Source: Crambe crambe (lineage: Eukaryota > Porifera > Demospongiae > Poecilosclerida > Crambeidae). From it: DNA of 64,000 nt. Position 1 is the first letter of the stretch, and the number at the start of each line of letters is the position of its first letter. Position numbers and translations under genes: made by a program. The notes beneath the pieces are model-generated. The model saw only the letters and a list, made by a program, of their open reading frames with translations. It had not been told where the DNA came from and ran no database searches. The DNA is taken from contig OZ004594.1 in assembly GCA_963924555.1 (NCBI GenBank), forward strand, positions 4,185,563-4,249,562, given 5' to 3'. This document shows, in pieces, positions 1-12,400 of the stretch.

Positions 1-366
1 GTTTACGCTCTGAGCATCAAAAGACCAACTTCAAGAGAGAAAACTCACTTATAAACAGCTTTTTTCTTTGACCAATCAATTATTATAACACCCACAGAGT
101 GGAGCTAGCTTAGTAGTCAGACTCAAGGTTAAGTCCAAGAATCAAGGGGGCAGGGGATGTTCAGACCAGGGCTGGCCCTATGTGGTGTGGGTCACCTATA
201 TCTAGGCCATACAGCAAAAGCAATCTTGGGAGAGTAGCCCTGTGACATTACCAAACCATGGATAGCATGCGTGGAAGCTTATCGGTATATGCATGGTTGG
301 GCTTAGCTATATGGCCCATACAGAACATTAATACTAGCTAGCTAATTATTCATCTTTGTACTGTAG
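1..366. other. Non-coding flank upstream of RNF213 unit A
   Basis: No exon of the family was found here. In the complete gene C the preceding exon lies only about 150 bp from the one matching 367-558, so an equally close exon would be expected here if unit A were complete. It is missing, or lies before the window. The stretch ends in an AG acceptor at 365-366. Confidence 0.5.
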
Positions 367-2194
367 AGCAAGTTGGATCCACATATTCAGCAGGAGATTA
401 TTGCTGAGTTGCGTACCCCTGACCGTCTACGACAATGTTTGGACATTGTTGACATTGTGATTGGATTTCTCTCCTCTGGTAAAGTGAAGGCTAGAAAGCC
501 TCTTGGAGAGTACATTGATAAAGTTTTGAAGATGAAGAAAAGACCATTCAGTCAAAAGGTGATAATCTCTCAGTAGCAAGCTGAAAAATACTGTAACTGC
601 AGTCACACAATTACATGTATACTTATATAGGCTCGAGAACATTGTAATCTTGAACATATTCTGTCCCTTTGGAAAACTCTCTCAGTGGAATTAGCACGAC
701 TTACTTATCTACATGGACAGGTTGGTACAAATTCTGTATACTAAGAGGAGTATAGCTGGTCGGTTTCTCTTTAATTTTACTTCTCTCCTCCTCCCTGCCA
801 TGATAAGACTATAACTTGGAGAGCAGTTTGCTTAAGTACCAGGTTTAGTTTTTATATAATTGACACTTTCATGTATAATAATTATAGGAACCTTTTGACT
901 CAGTGCACGAAAAATACTTGAAAGATTTGAGTAAGACTGCAGTAGATGACCAGAAAGCTTCCTTGGACAAGTGCTTACAAAAATTTGACTTGGTTCAACT
1001 ACTTGGTGCTCTCTATGAGTTCATTGAAACACATGTCAAATACTCACCAGATAATGAACTTCTCTGGTCGTAAGTCCTATTATAACAAGCTGGAGGCTAT
1101 TCATAGGCTACAGTTCAAAAGTGACCATATCTTTTTCTGAAGGACAAAAATTTTGGTAGTACAATTTATTACTATGAAAGTATACCATGTGCACACTATG
1201 TCATGTGTTTTAACAGCTGCAATTCTACAGTTATGATAGCTAGTTGATCTTGCCTCTCCCACTGAACTTAAGTCAAAACTTGTCCAGTTACAGACATGAA
1301 AAAAAAATGGGGAAAAATTATGCCAATTAGTATTCCCCAGGAGTTATCTGAGATCAATCTAGATTGTAAGTGACTAGCTACTACATAAATCAACAGGAAA
1401 TGTCAAATCAATGAAAGTGATGTAAAGGTGACTGGTTAACTTAGAGGGCTATCTAAATGGATGATACGACTGTCACTAGTCTCTTAGGCCCTGCTATATT
1501 TTTTTAAGAATAGCTAATAGGTGTGCATGAGCATAATAATTATGAGAATATTATGCTAGAATAATACATTATGGGGAAATTCTTAAACCACATTGATAAT
1601 TTGACAACTTTCAAGAAGAAGATGTTTCAACCACAGCAGACAAAAATGAAAGGTGGAAGAGGCATTAAAATGAGCTTCCTCATTGGTCAAAATTGTGCAA
1701 AATGCTTCAGCCATCTATTGCTGTATGTGTCTTTTCAATATTAGCCATTATAACTATTTCACTGAAAGGCAAACCTCCTCACTAGAAGACTATGTAGAAA
1801 CTTCAATAATGCTACAATTTAACCTGGTCTGATATAATAGAATACTAGGTAAATTTGTGAGAATAATAGTTGAGGATTAGAGAATAGAATAATAGGCAAA
1901 AATCATAGCAGGGCTAATGTCCCCACATTTAAACCCTTTTTCCGGCCTTTTTACTAGTCATCACTTTCATTACATGCTGGGTGACAAATCTACTATGTAT
2001 TGTGATTCTTTCCCAATTTACAGTATTGATTATTATACTTACTCTATAGTTTGAAGGAGACTTTGGAACCATTTGAAGGTCTTGATTTCCCTCTTCAGTT
2101 TTTTTATGAGCTTCCAGAATCAATCACCTTAGATCAGACTGTTGCTGTCTGGAAGCATATTGTTTTGTATCAAGAACTATTAAAACAAGAATAA
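367..2194 (+). CDS. RNF213-like C-terminal exons (unit A, partial)
   Basis: These are the last four coding exons of an RNF213-type E3 ubiquitin ligase: 367-558, 631-720, 888-1069 and 2050-2194. All are bounded by GT/AG and join in phase; the stop is TAA at 2192-2194. The encoded segments (LDPHIQQEIIAELRTPDRLR, AREHCNLEHILSLWKTL, EPFDSVHEKYLKDL, FPESITL-like end) correspond one to one with the last four exons of the complete gene C on the other strand and are close to identical to it. Even intron sequence next to the first exon is similar, so the copy is recent or has been gene-converted. This part belongs to the helical C-terminal domain of RNF213 and has no catalytic motif. No frameshift was seen. 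Whether a functional 5' part exists before the window cannot be told; it may equally be a truncated duplicate. Confidence 0.75.
1484..1917 (+). mobile_element. Decayed hAT transposon remnant in intron of unit A
   Basis: The ends form an imperfect inverted repeat (left TTAGGCCCTGCTATATTTTT; right end read on the minus strand TTAGCCCTGCTATGATTTTT). Around 1752-1825 one plus frame reads NYFTERQTSSLEDYVETSIM, which matches the C-terminal dimerisation region of hAT transposases. Frame breaks upstream of it show that this is a dead fragment. A clean target-site duplication was not recognised. Confidence 0.6.
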
Positions 2195-2479
2195 ACAGAT
2201 AGATAGCTAGCTATTTTTATACTATGACTCTATGATTAATATAATTATTGTTTTGTAGCTTGCTCTTGATAGCTAACACATTCCAATATTGTTGTTGTTG
2301 TTGTTGTTGTTGTTGTTTTTGTAGCTTGCTTGATATCTAACATTATACATTCCAATCATGTTTTTTTTAAGGTTGTTGTTTTGTAGTTTGTAGCTAACAT
2401 GTACATTTAGTGGACTGTATAATACTTCCATGTACTTAAAAAGACTGAGCATGCTCAGTAAACTTTAAAAGGCCATGTG

Positions 2480-2700
2480 GGGTTAACCTGTACTTTTACC
2501 TATAGCAGTTTCTGTGAACAAACATCAAAATTATGCTGCCTTCAATAATAATCCCTACATCACTGCCTAAACCAAGCAGAACACTGACATGAACAATTAA
2601 AGAAGCTTGGTGGGAGGCAGTGATGTAGGGATTATTATTATTGAAGGCAGCATAATTTTGATGCTTGTTCACAAAAACTGGTAAAAGTACAGACTAACCC
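2480..2700. mobile_element. Foldback MITE, 221 bp
   Basis: Long inverted repeat. The left arm starts GGGTTAACCTGTACTTTTAC and the right arm read in reverse starts GGGTTAGTCTGTACTTTTAC. The arms stay complementary for about 80 bp, including the shared block around CCCTACATCACTGCC. No coding capacity. Confidence 0.7.
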
Positions 2701-2757
2701 TACTTGGTATTTATCATAAATTTTTTCCCCTTCACTAATGTAATGCATTACATCACT

Positions 2758-3170
2758 GAGAGCATTATAGCATCATTCAAGTGCACCATGCATTAAAACA
2801 CATGGAGCTAGAGAGTGATCTAAACAATGATTTAGTGCTGATCACATGAGTTGGGTCTAATCAAAGTTTGGTCCTTACAGAAGACTCACCATTCTCTTTT
2901 TTTTTAGTACCTAGCTAGCTCTGGCACACATTGGATTCAGTAAGAATGCACAATTTCAAAAATAAATGAGGTAAATTCCTAAGGTTTGCCTCAATGCAAC
3001 TAAAGTCTATAAAAGAAGACATATAATATTTTAGGTTTCTCTTGTTGTAAGCACCAGGGACTGAGGTGGATCTTCCACTAGGCTCCTGTCCTGTGTTCAT
3101 GTGCTTTAAGAGATTTAAAGCACACTTTTCAAAGGATCTGATTGGTCACAAGTCATGTGACCAGCACTAA
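2758..3170. mobile_element. MITE copy 1 (TTAGTGCTGGTCACATGACT family)
   Basis: Inverted termini at 2832 and 3170 share TTAGTGCTGGTCACATGACT-like sequence. The same unit, including the leading block GAGCATTATAGCATCATTC, recurs at 61711-62144. Two dispersed copies with matching termini define a small non-autonomous DNA element. The remaining sequence to 3892 shows no exon. Confidence 0.7.
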
Positions 3171-3892
3171 GTATGCATTTATAGCATAGCCCAAATCCTG
3201 CCACATGTGCTCTGTGTAGCTGCATTGGCTTGCCACCTTGAAAGCACTGTGTGATACGCGTCCTTTTTGAAGGTTCCTTTAAAAGGGAGAGGGGATGATT
3301 TGGTCTACTGCATCCTTTGTGTCAGCAGCTGTCAGGGTAGATATGGCTGTTAACAAGATTGTCTTTCAATCCAACAGATAAAAGGTCTGGCATAACACAA
3401 ATGTGGCTTGAATTAATTATGTGTGCTAAAATATCAGCATCACATTATCATGTTGTTACTACTAGCCCAGGCACTCTTTTGCGACCTGTCTAAAAGAGAG
3501 CCTGGTATCAGTTGTTCACGTTAGCCTGAGACAATCATACTTTCAAGTATACTGACCCAATGGTGGTGATGTAAGTTGAACTCATGCAGTAGCTATAGAG
3601 GACTGCATGTTATACTCCTATGTTAACAGTTAATAGGTATTGGAGAAGTTGATCTCTTGATATGAAATCCTGACTACTCCTGAGTAATGAACAGGGTGGT
3701 CCCCTTGCCCATTCTGGAAGCGGTATTCAATAGCAAAGCTAACTTGAGTTTCTTCCATTCATCAACATGATGACCAAACCAACTGTTTTGATGGTACTCA
3801 ATTCATTATGTCTACGTCTGTACACTCTCACGTAGCCGACCCTCAATAGTGATTGACATTCACATTTTCCTCTTTATTTATAATCATTATAG

Positions 3893-4201
3893 AAAGCATT
3901 TTTGCCAACTATGCCAGAGGACAGCTTTCAAGAAATAAGAAGGACGATGATTGATGGTGAAAAGGCTTATGGTGAGGTATATACTGTAATATTCACTCTT
4001 CTTTTTTTTAAAGCTTGTCCCAATGGCCATTGTTACATAGTTAGAGAAGTAAGGGACACAATTTTAGTGATCATATCTCCTCATATCAATAGCTATTATG
4101 TAGTGTGGAAAGCCATTTGAAGTTAGAATATGCAATGAATGTGGAGCTAGGATTGGTGGGATTTCCCATAAATTACTGGAGGATAACACTGATCAAATAG
4201 T
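3893..4201 (+). other. RZ-type zinc finger exons of unit B
   Basis: Three small exons (3893-3970, about 4014-4048, about 4103-4201) join in phase to give CPNGHCYIVRE followed by CGKPFEVRICNECGARIGG and ISH. This is the C-x3-H ... C ... C-x2-C-G-x2-IGG-x2-H pattern of the RZ finger, the module that carries RNF213 ubiquitin-ligase activity. The Cys/His set is intact although the rest of the copy is broken. Confidence 0.85.
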
Positions 4202-5721
4202 GTAAGTTATTTCCTGTCATAGTTAAATTTGTTTGTATTATGTGCTCAAATAATTCATAATTATGTTAACATTAAATGATCTACAGCTTAACCTTTAAGA
4301 CTTTAAGACTATCTTCAAAAGAGCAATTATCTGGCATGATACTACTCAAACTGGACATACTTTGGGAAGGGCAGAGTCAAGGACAAGTATTCCCGCTCCT
4401 GAAAGGAACCTTTCTTCCCCAGCTGTTTGCATCATGAGGGCTCTTGTGCATGCAGCCTTCATCTGGTGCAACAAGACTCGGTTCATGATTTGGCCACATT
4501 GGTGAAGCCCATTGTTGACCTTGGGCACCTTCCAGAGTACTTCTGGATGCACCTCCATAAAGATATCCAACACTTACCACATGTTACTGGAAGGTCCATA
4601 GATGAGTCTGTGCTTATCATTCATCTAATACTGAAAGATATTCTCACCAAAGAAGCACCACCTAGCTAATTGTACTGAGGTCTCAAGAAAAACCAGTTTT
4701 TTAACCCCTAAATTCTAAATTTGAGTGGAGTGTTTTTATTTTTATATTGTATGTATAGTTGCAGCATATTCTCTAGCGTCTAAAGAAGACAGAAAACTCT
4801 GGGAGAGAGATTTCAACACTTACTACATCCAGCCAGTTCTTGAAGAGTTGGACAACAAAATAGAGGGGGCTATGGATCTCATTACAATGATGACACACAA
4901 GGTAGATAAGCCAGCTATGTAGCTATGTACCTGCTCTATTATTTGCACACAATTATTCAGAACATGATCAGCTGTTCTACTTGGTGTATGAGAGAGTGAA
5001 GATGAGTGAGGGGAACATGGAGCTATCGTCAAAGAATCTCCTTGGAACAAATACCGCAGGAGCAATGATCAGTATCCAATACTCCATGGATTCCTTGAGG
5101 CTGTAAGTTGAAGATTGAGCAATCCTCTTCTTTGGAGTAATTTATTTTCAGTTTATTTTTTGAAGTAATGACATTTTTGTTTGCATGTCTAATAATGTTA
5201 ACTGCAGGAGCCCATGAGAGCTACTAAATACCTCCCTGATGTAATAAAACTTCAACAGTTTCTGTATGACACTTACCATCATCGTCTCGATCAGGCTGAT
5301 GCAAAGGCACAAACTATTGGAGACTTCCTGGAAAAACTGAAAAATGGTAAGGTAGTATTGGAGTAGCTGCAGGTTGTTCTCAAGTCAAGAACCGTGTCTC
5401 CATGCATGACATGGATCATAATGAGGGACATCTATTATAAGACCAATTGTTTTTTTCTTTGATATTTTAGAAAATTCTCGAATTGAATATGGTGAAAGAA
5501 TAAGAAGCTTACAAAAGGCTTGGGAGTTAGTTGAACAGAATTTAAAGACACATGGTATGTTACAATACATGTATATAATAATACTAACTTTCTGTAATTT
5601 CTGTCTTAATAAGGTGCATTACCTGTTGAAAATAAGCACTGTCTCCCTGCAATCACACGTGATGTATCCTTGGAATATCTCATTCCTACTCAATCTGGGG
5701 CTGGTGCCTGCACTGCTTCTC

Positions 5722-6595
5722 TAGGCCTTGATAAATTATACTAGCATATTTTTGAGCATTTTAGGTATGTCAAAGCATAAGAGAATAATGCTAGCATAAT
5801 AGGCATCATTTTGAGAATTTTAGGTGATTTTTGCTTATTAATTTTTATGCCTGTAGCCATAGAGTCTGCATGCACAGCAACATGCAAAGTGGAGTTAGCT
5901 ACATGTACACAGGGCTCAATTTACAAATTACAATTTACAAGTAAACATGTGCTTATAGTGCTAACTGCTTATCATGCAAGGTTGAGTCTCTCAGCACTAT
6001 ATAGTGCAGTGTCAGGCTTTCTGAGCACATGGTATACAGATGGAATGGCTGAAGCAAGTGACCTTGTTATTCTATCTGGTACAGACAGCTCACTGAGCTC
6101 AGAATCAGAAACAGATAGTGATTATGACATCAGTGAGGTTGAAGCCACTGGACCTAGTATTCAAGTCTTCTAGACAAGCTCAGAAGTCCTGCTCCATCTG
6201 AACTTGCAAGAAAGCAGAAACTAAAAAGTAATCCTCCAAGAGGGGCAAAATGAGGCAAAGGTGTTATTTCTTCTGAACCACTTAAAGTTTCTCCTTCTAC
6301 AAGGATAAGAGAATTCCCCAATGAAAATCTCACCGTTGCTGCAAATAAGTTATTTTTCAATGCCTGCAGAGAGAATTTATCTCTTAAGAAGAGTGTGGTG
6401 GCTATGCACATCAAGTCAGCTAAACATACCACCGGAAAAGAGTGTTTGGCATCGAAGCATTTGCAAAATTGCTTTACTCGTGCAACCTTCATCAGCAGCA
6501 GCGAAGCGCATTTTTTTTTCACTGTTATCAAATAGTTTTAATTCTCAGCAAACTTCTTCTATGGAAGAAAAGCTAGCATAATTTATCGAGGCCTA
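5722..6595 (+). mobile_element. Non-autonomous hAT transposon inserted in unit B exon
   Basis: Termini are TAGGCCTTGATAAATTA and its near-perfect inverse. The element is flanked by an 8-bp duplication TGCTTCTC at 5714-5721 and 6596-6603, the size typical of hAT elements. Inside, one frame reads REFPNENLTVAANKLFFNAC then LSLKKSVVAMHIKSAKHTTG, an N-terminal zinc-finger-like region of hAT transposases. Close to the 3' end another frame reads QPSSAAAKRIFFSLLSNSF, the conserved hAT C-terminal dimerisation motif. The catalytic middle is missing and the frame is broken, so this is an internal-deletion derivative mobilised in trans. Removing the element and one TSD copy rejoins the host exon exactly. 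Confidence 0.9.
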
Positions 6596-8592
6596 TGCTT
6601 CTCTCGCGGATTTCCTCACTCGCACTCACAATGACTTCATTCACAAGTGCCAAACCATTGCAACAGCTACTAATAGTCAGAGGTAACACATACACACACT
6701 TCACTGGAGCAGTTATAGCTAATAGGTGTGCTGAAGGCATTTAGTAAATACTTGGTACATAAGGATCAGCAGTACATGGATTACCAGTATATTTATACTG
6801 ATTCAGGAGATAGCTCATGTGCTTGTTCTGATAGCTCTCTTTTCAATTGCATGACTATGTACGTATATGACTAGGCTATAACATTATCTTGGATTTATGA
6901 GGGGGACATTTCTGTTATTGCAGTGAGTGGTCGATGCATGAAGTCCCCATCACTCACATCCATCATTGCCACCTCTTGGACTATGAGCATCAGATAGTGT
7001 CCGTGGTTCTCTCCCATTGTCGCTACTCCCTCAAGGTGGGTGAGGCCCACAACGTCCAGTACGACTACCGAGCTCTGGAAAGACACATCTTGAACAAATT
7101 CATACATGGAAAACCAAAGATTCTCTATGATAGTTCTGATATTCCCCAAGTGGAATATAGTAAGGACATTTACACCAGAAAAACATTTGGAGCTGTGAGG
7201 AAGAATGTCCATCCACAAGTAAGCACCAGGAAAAGGTCTCATGTTATATTAGCAGAGGAGTTAAATGTATATACTGTACCTAGATCTTCCCAATTGTAAT
7301 CATGGTGGGTGCTTCATTTTGAACAGTTATGATTATAGTTAATTTATGTGCTCTTAATAATTGCCCATTGTGCCAATTTTACCACAAAGGTATATCCCCT
7401 TTTGTTAGTTATCTGCATATACAACTCACTTGATTCGGTGCATAATTTTACATCATCATCAATGTCATGTGCTATTATCTACAGATGGACTTGGATTCTC
7501 ACATCAGAAGGGAGATCCTAGCTGAGCTGAGCACTCCTGACAGGCTTCGAGAGAGTTTGGATGTCATAGACATCGTGATTGGTTTTCTGTCTTCTGCTGG
7601 TTCAGTGGAAGCCAATACAGACTTGGGAGACTACATTGATAAAATCCTGAGGATGAAGAAGAAACCATTTAGCAAAAAGGTAGCTAACCAAAAGCCTCCA
7701 TTGACTGCATGATGATACAAGAGTCTTGTTGATTATGTGCAGGCTCGAGAATATTGTAAACTCAAGCACATCATATCTCTTTGGAAAACACTTTCTTTGG
7801 AGTTATCAAGACTTACTTGGATTCATGGACAGGTATAATTATAGTGAACTAATGACAAGTCGGGACCTAGTATTTTGTCCATTGTAGAGAGATGGTGTCC
7901 TTTATGCATTATTCGGAGGTTTCACTAATACAATAAGGGGGACTATACAACCCCTGAAGAAAATTCTGCTTTAATGTATGGTTTTCACCCTCATACCTAC
8001 CCAGTTGTATTATATGCATAGGAGGAAACACTGAAGCTTGGGCACAAGGCTAGCAGCTACATTTAATTAATAATAGTACCAACTATGTACACATTAGTAT
8101 TCATTGTATCTTCCCAGGAACCTTTTGACTCAATGAAGGATGATTACCTGAAGGGATTGGATAAAGAGGTAGATGGTCAGAGGGCTGCTCTTGATAAGTG
8201 TTTGCGTACTTTTGATTTGGACAAATGGCTGGGAGCACTTTATGAGTTCATTGAGACTTATGTCAGATATTCACCTGATAATGAGTTGACTTACCCGTAA
8301 GTTATGGTATCCGTTCTTCAGCTTAGCATCTTAAATGTTTTGTTCATTAAAATATTTAATTATCAGAGAGTAGCTATGACACATATACTCTCTAAGTAGA
8401 TGTAGCACAGATGCCTACTACATTATCATGCATTATATAATACCCAGGCTCAAGGAGATCATGGAAATGTTTTCATACTTCAATTTACCTGCTGGATGTT
8501 TTGAGGAGTTTCCAGAATCTGTCACTCTGAGTCAGACAGTTGCTGTTTGGAAACATACTGTACTCTACCAAGGCAGACTGAGACTATGTTAA

Positions 8593-9443
8593 CATAATTA
8601 CTGTTATCAAACACAGCTATAGCGATAATTTTGAAAAAAAATTTTTTGTCCGAGCATAATAACTATTACTATAACAAGATGTGGCGTTTACATAATGTAA
8701 TCTAGGATTTGCTTTTTAACAACATTCAGTGTAGCAATTGACTAAGGGCTTTGCTCCATTAAGTTCCCTCCTAATTTTGAGCTATCTTCGGCTTTCATAA
8801 TACATAGCTAATAATAGAGTTTTAGCAAGATCTTCATTCCCATTCTTAATAGCTAATTTAATTATTCTTGTGGCCTCACTTCACCAATAGTTGCAATTGG
8901 TTAGTCCATGCCACCATTGCCTGTGCAGGGGACCAGGGGGTTGTTTGGATCAATAGCTTGTCAGAATACAACTAGCTATATTCCTTGTGCCTGAGCTGCA
9001 TGGAGAGTTGATTCCTTTTGCCGTGTCTGCCACAACTACAGTGACTAAAAAGCAGACTTTTCCTATAAACCTCCAAGAAGGGCCCACTCACTAGTCAAAC
9101 CTCATGATACTCTGGAGACTGCATGGGATTTGATAGTGAAACCGGACTAGCTCCAGGCATTGTGCATTATCATAAGATCAATAGTACTAGGAGTACTGTA
9201 TACATACAAATTGAACTCAGTCATAATAGCAAGAGCAAGCCACATAGGGTAGTGGGGGACAGATTAAGAACTTCTTTCGACTCAGATAAAAATCTTATGC
9301 AAGCCCCACCCTCAAGTTCAGAAAGACACCCACACACAAGGTGAACACAATGGACACAATTACAATAATAATAATAACATGATTGTACACAGTTATTTAA
9401 TAAATCACATTGCTATATAGCATAAGATAATTATTAGCATTTC
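8593..9443. other. Intergenic spacer between convergent units B and C
   Basis: The stretch between the stop of B on the plus strand and the stop of C on the minus strand. It holds only short AT-rich sequence and an ATA run near 9363-9378. No ORF resembling a known family was recognised. Confidence 0.5.
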
Positions 9444-12400
9444 TTATTCTTGCTTCAGTCGTTCTTGGTAAAAAACAATGTGTTTCCAAACAGAAACAGT
9501 CTGATCCAAAGTGATAGATTCTGGAAACTCGTCACAAAATTGAGCAGGCAAATCAAGACCTTCAAATGCCTCCAAAGTGTCCTTTAGACTACATACAATA
9601 GAAATACAGTCAATAGCTACACCTGTAGCTATTACATAACTATAAAAGACTTACGGCCAGAGAAGTTCATTATTTGGTGAGTATTTGACATGTGTTTCAA
9701 TGAACTGATAAAGAGCACCAAGCAGTTGGACCAAGTCAAATTTTCGCAAGCACTTATCCAGGGAAGTTTTCTGGTTATCTTCTGCGGTCTCACTTAAATC
9801 TTTCAAGTATTTTTCGTGCACTGAGTCAAAAGGTTCCTATTATAAAAAAGAGTATACATCGTACTTACTGCTCTCCAACTTAGTCACCAGTTGTTGGATA
9901 AAATTGGGAGGGGAGGGGTATGGTTACAGTCCTCTTAGTGCTATACTCAAACACCATTTGAACTTACCTGCCCATTTAGACAAGTAAGTCGTGCTAATTC
10001 CACTGAGAGAGTTTCCCAAAGAGACAGAATATGTTCAAGTTTACAACGATCTCGAGCCTATATAAGGGAGTACAATAATCATTGTGTGTCATCAGTATTA
10101 ATACAGCTTGCTACTGAGAAATTGCCACCTTTTGACTAAATGGTCTTTTCTTCATCTTCAACACTTTATCAATGTACTCTCCAAGACGTCTGTCAGACTT
10201 TACTTTACCAGAGGAGAGAAACCCAATCACAATGTCGATGATGTCCAAACTTTGTCGTAAAAGGTCAGGGGTACGCAACTCGGCAATAATCTCCCGCTGG
10301 ATACGTGGATCCAATTTTGTCTACAGCACAAACATGCAAAGAGTGAATTGCTTTCATTCATGATAATTAGCTAGCTATGATCAGAGCTACATGTAGAGAT
10401 TTGATTGGTCAGTTAGCTACGTAATTAAAGAAATGATATCAATGACCATCAAATAGTTTATTATATTGACATTATTACTTGTGGTCGGACTTTCTTCCTC
10501 ACAGCTTCAAAAGTGACTTTGGTGTAGATGTCCTTGCGGTAAGCCACTTGAGGAATGTCTGAGAGAATCATTGGCTTCCCGAATATGAACTTATCCAAGA
10601 TGTGTTTTTCCAGTGCTTGATGGTCATACTGGACATTGTGGGCCTCACCCACCTTGAGGGAGTAGCGACAATGGGAGAGAACCACGGACACTATCTGATG
10701 CTCGTAGTCCAAGAGGTGGCAACGATGGATGTGAGTGATGGGGACTTTATGCATTGACCATTCACTGCAACAAAACCACATAAATTTCAACTAGCTAACG
10801 CTTGGCACCTACAATAAAAGTAACTGAGAGACTTATGTATGCCTAATTCTTGACAGTATGGAATAGAGCCTTATAAAAAACCAAACCAAACCAAACCAAA
10901 GAACTATCTGTAGGAGTTTAGTTCATTGCTGCTGAATTAGCCATTTAAGACAGATAAAATACTAAAAGGAGCATTTTAACACACCTCTGGTTCTTTCTGG
11001 ACACAATTTTTTGGCAGTTGTCAATGAAGTCATTGTGAGTGAGAGTGAGGAAGTCCACGAGAGAAGCAGTGCATGCACCAGCTCCAGATAAAGTAGGAAT
11101 GAGATATTCCAAGGGTACATCATTCGAGATTTCAGGGAGACAGTGCTGATCTTCAAGTGGCAGTCGACCTTATAATTTGTGCATTTGATGATAGAAATTC
11201 AGTGAATTTTATAAGAGTTCTACATACCATGAGTCTTTAAATCCTGTCCAACTAAAGACCAAGCCTTACGCAGACTATCTATTCTCTTCCTGTATTCATT
11301 CCGAGAGTTTTCTGCAAAAATAAAAGCTTGAAACTAAGGATTTCAATAGTTAACTCTAGAACCATACCACTAGGTAGCTTTTCAAGAAATTCTCCAATGG
11401 TGAGTCTATTGGCATCAGTCCGATCCAGACGATGATGGAAAGAGTCATACAAACATTGTTGGAGCTTTACAATGTCAGGAAGGTACTGTGTTGCCCTCAA
11501 ACTGGGCTCCTGCATTAATATTAGGGTATGTTCGTGTAGCATATTCAATTGGCAAGTGAAGCAGTTAGTGAAAAGTCATTTGTACTTCTTTAACTTCTTA
11601 GGCTAAGATATCGCTGCCAGGATGAACAGCTGCATACACATAATGCTTACCACAAACATTAGAAAGCCAAGTGCCTACAATACACTTAGTGCCTCTATGA
11701 CAAAATGCTGTAGAAAGCAATAAGCTCTAACTGTTTATTGCTAAGTGTAGCCTCATCCCCCCAGGTCTCCTTTTTAGTCATGATTGTGTTTAATTATGAT
11801 TGTGGGGCCTGGTACGCAGAAGTCATGGGGGGGGGGGGGGGGGGGGGGGGTAAAAAAAATCGTCTAATTGGGTGTGGGCAGTGCACGAGTGCATTTGAGG
11901 CACCAGGTGTTCAGAAGAACTTCTGCTGTTTCGCTACAAACAATAAATTTGTTATGGCCATAGCTACAACCAATGACTTACTAACACTCGTGAAGAATTC
12001 TGAGGCTGATCTATCTAGATGATCCAGCTAAGCCTAAAGGTTTGATAGTCTACTAGCTAACGATAAGCAGCTCCAATACTATCTGCTGCTAGACTAGCAA
12101 AGTGTAGCAACACTCGAATTCAGTGGCAACTCAACACCTCTTCTTTTCTTAGACTAATGTATCCACTTACAACTTGAAGGAACTCATGAAGTATGGGGTA
12201 TTTTTCCTTGAGTTTTTTCTCCTGCAGTGTTTGTCCAAGGTGTTCCAAGGAGACTCTTTGACGATAGCTCCATAAGTGAGGCTCCATGTTCCCCTCACTC
12301 ACCTTCACTCTCTCATACACCAAGTAAAACAGCTGATCATGTTCTAGGTTGAACGAGGTACAATAATTCACTCATGAAAAAATTTGCAATTTCAAATTTC

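Larger units (their letters stand above)
3893..8592 (+). pseudogene. RNF213-like C-terminal half, disrupted (unit B)
   Basis: Exons match gene C from just before the RZ finger (KAFLPTMPED at 3893) to a TAA at 8590-8592; none of the upstream AAA+ exons are present. Lesions relative to gene C: the acceptor used in C as CAG reads CTG near 4334; a 10-nt deletion near 4470 shifts the frame; a 14-nt deletion near 5021, between repeated ATGGAG, shifts it again; further 8-9 nt losses follow to about 5070; and an 874-bp hAT element splits the exon encoding GAGACTASL-ADFLTRTHND at 5721/6596. Later exons (6604-6681, 6921-7219, 7485-7679, 7743-7832, 8118-8297, 8449-8592) read open. It is more diverged from C than unit A is. 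Sequencing error could explain one indel but not all of them together with the insertion. Confidence 0.85.
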
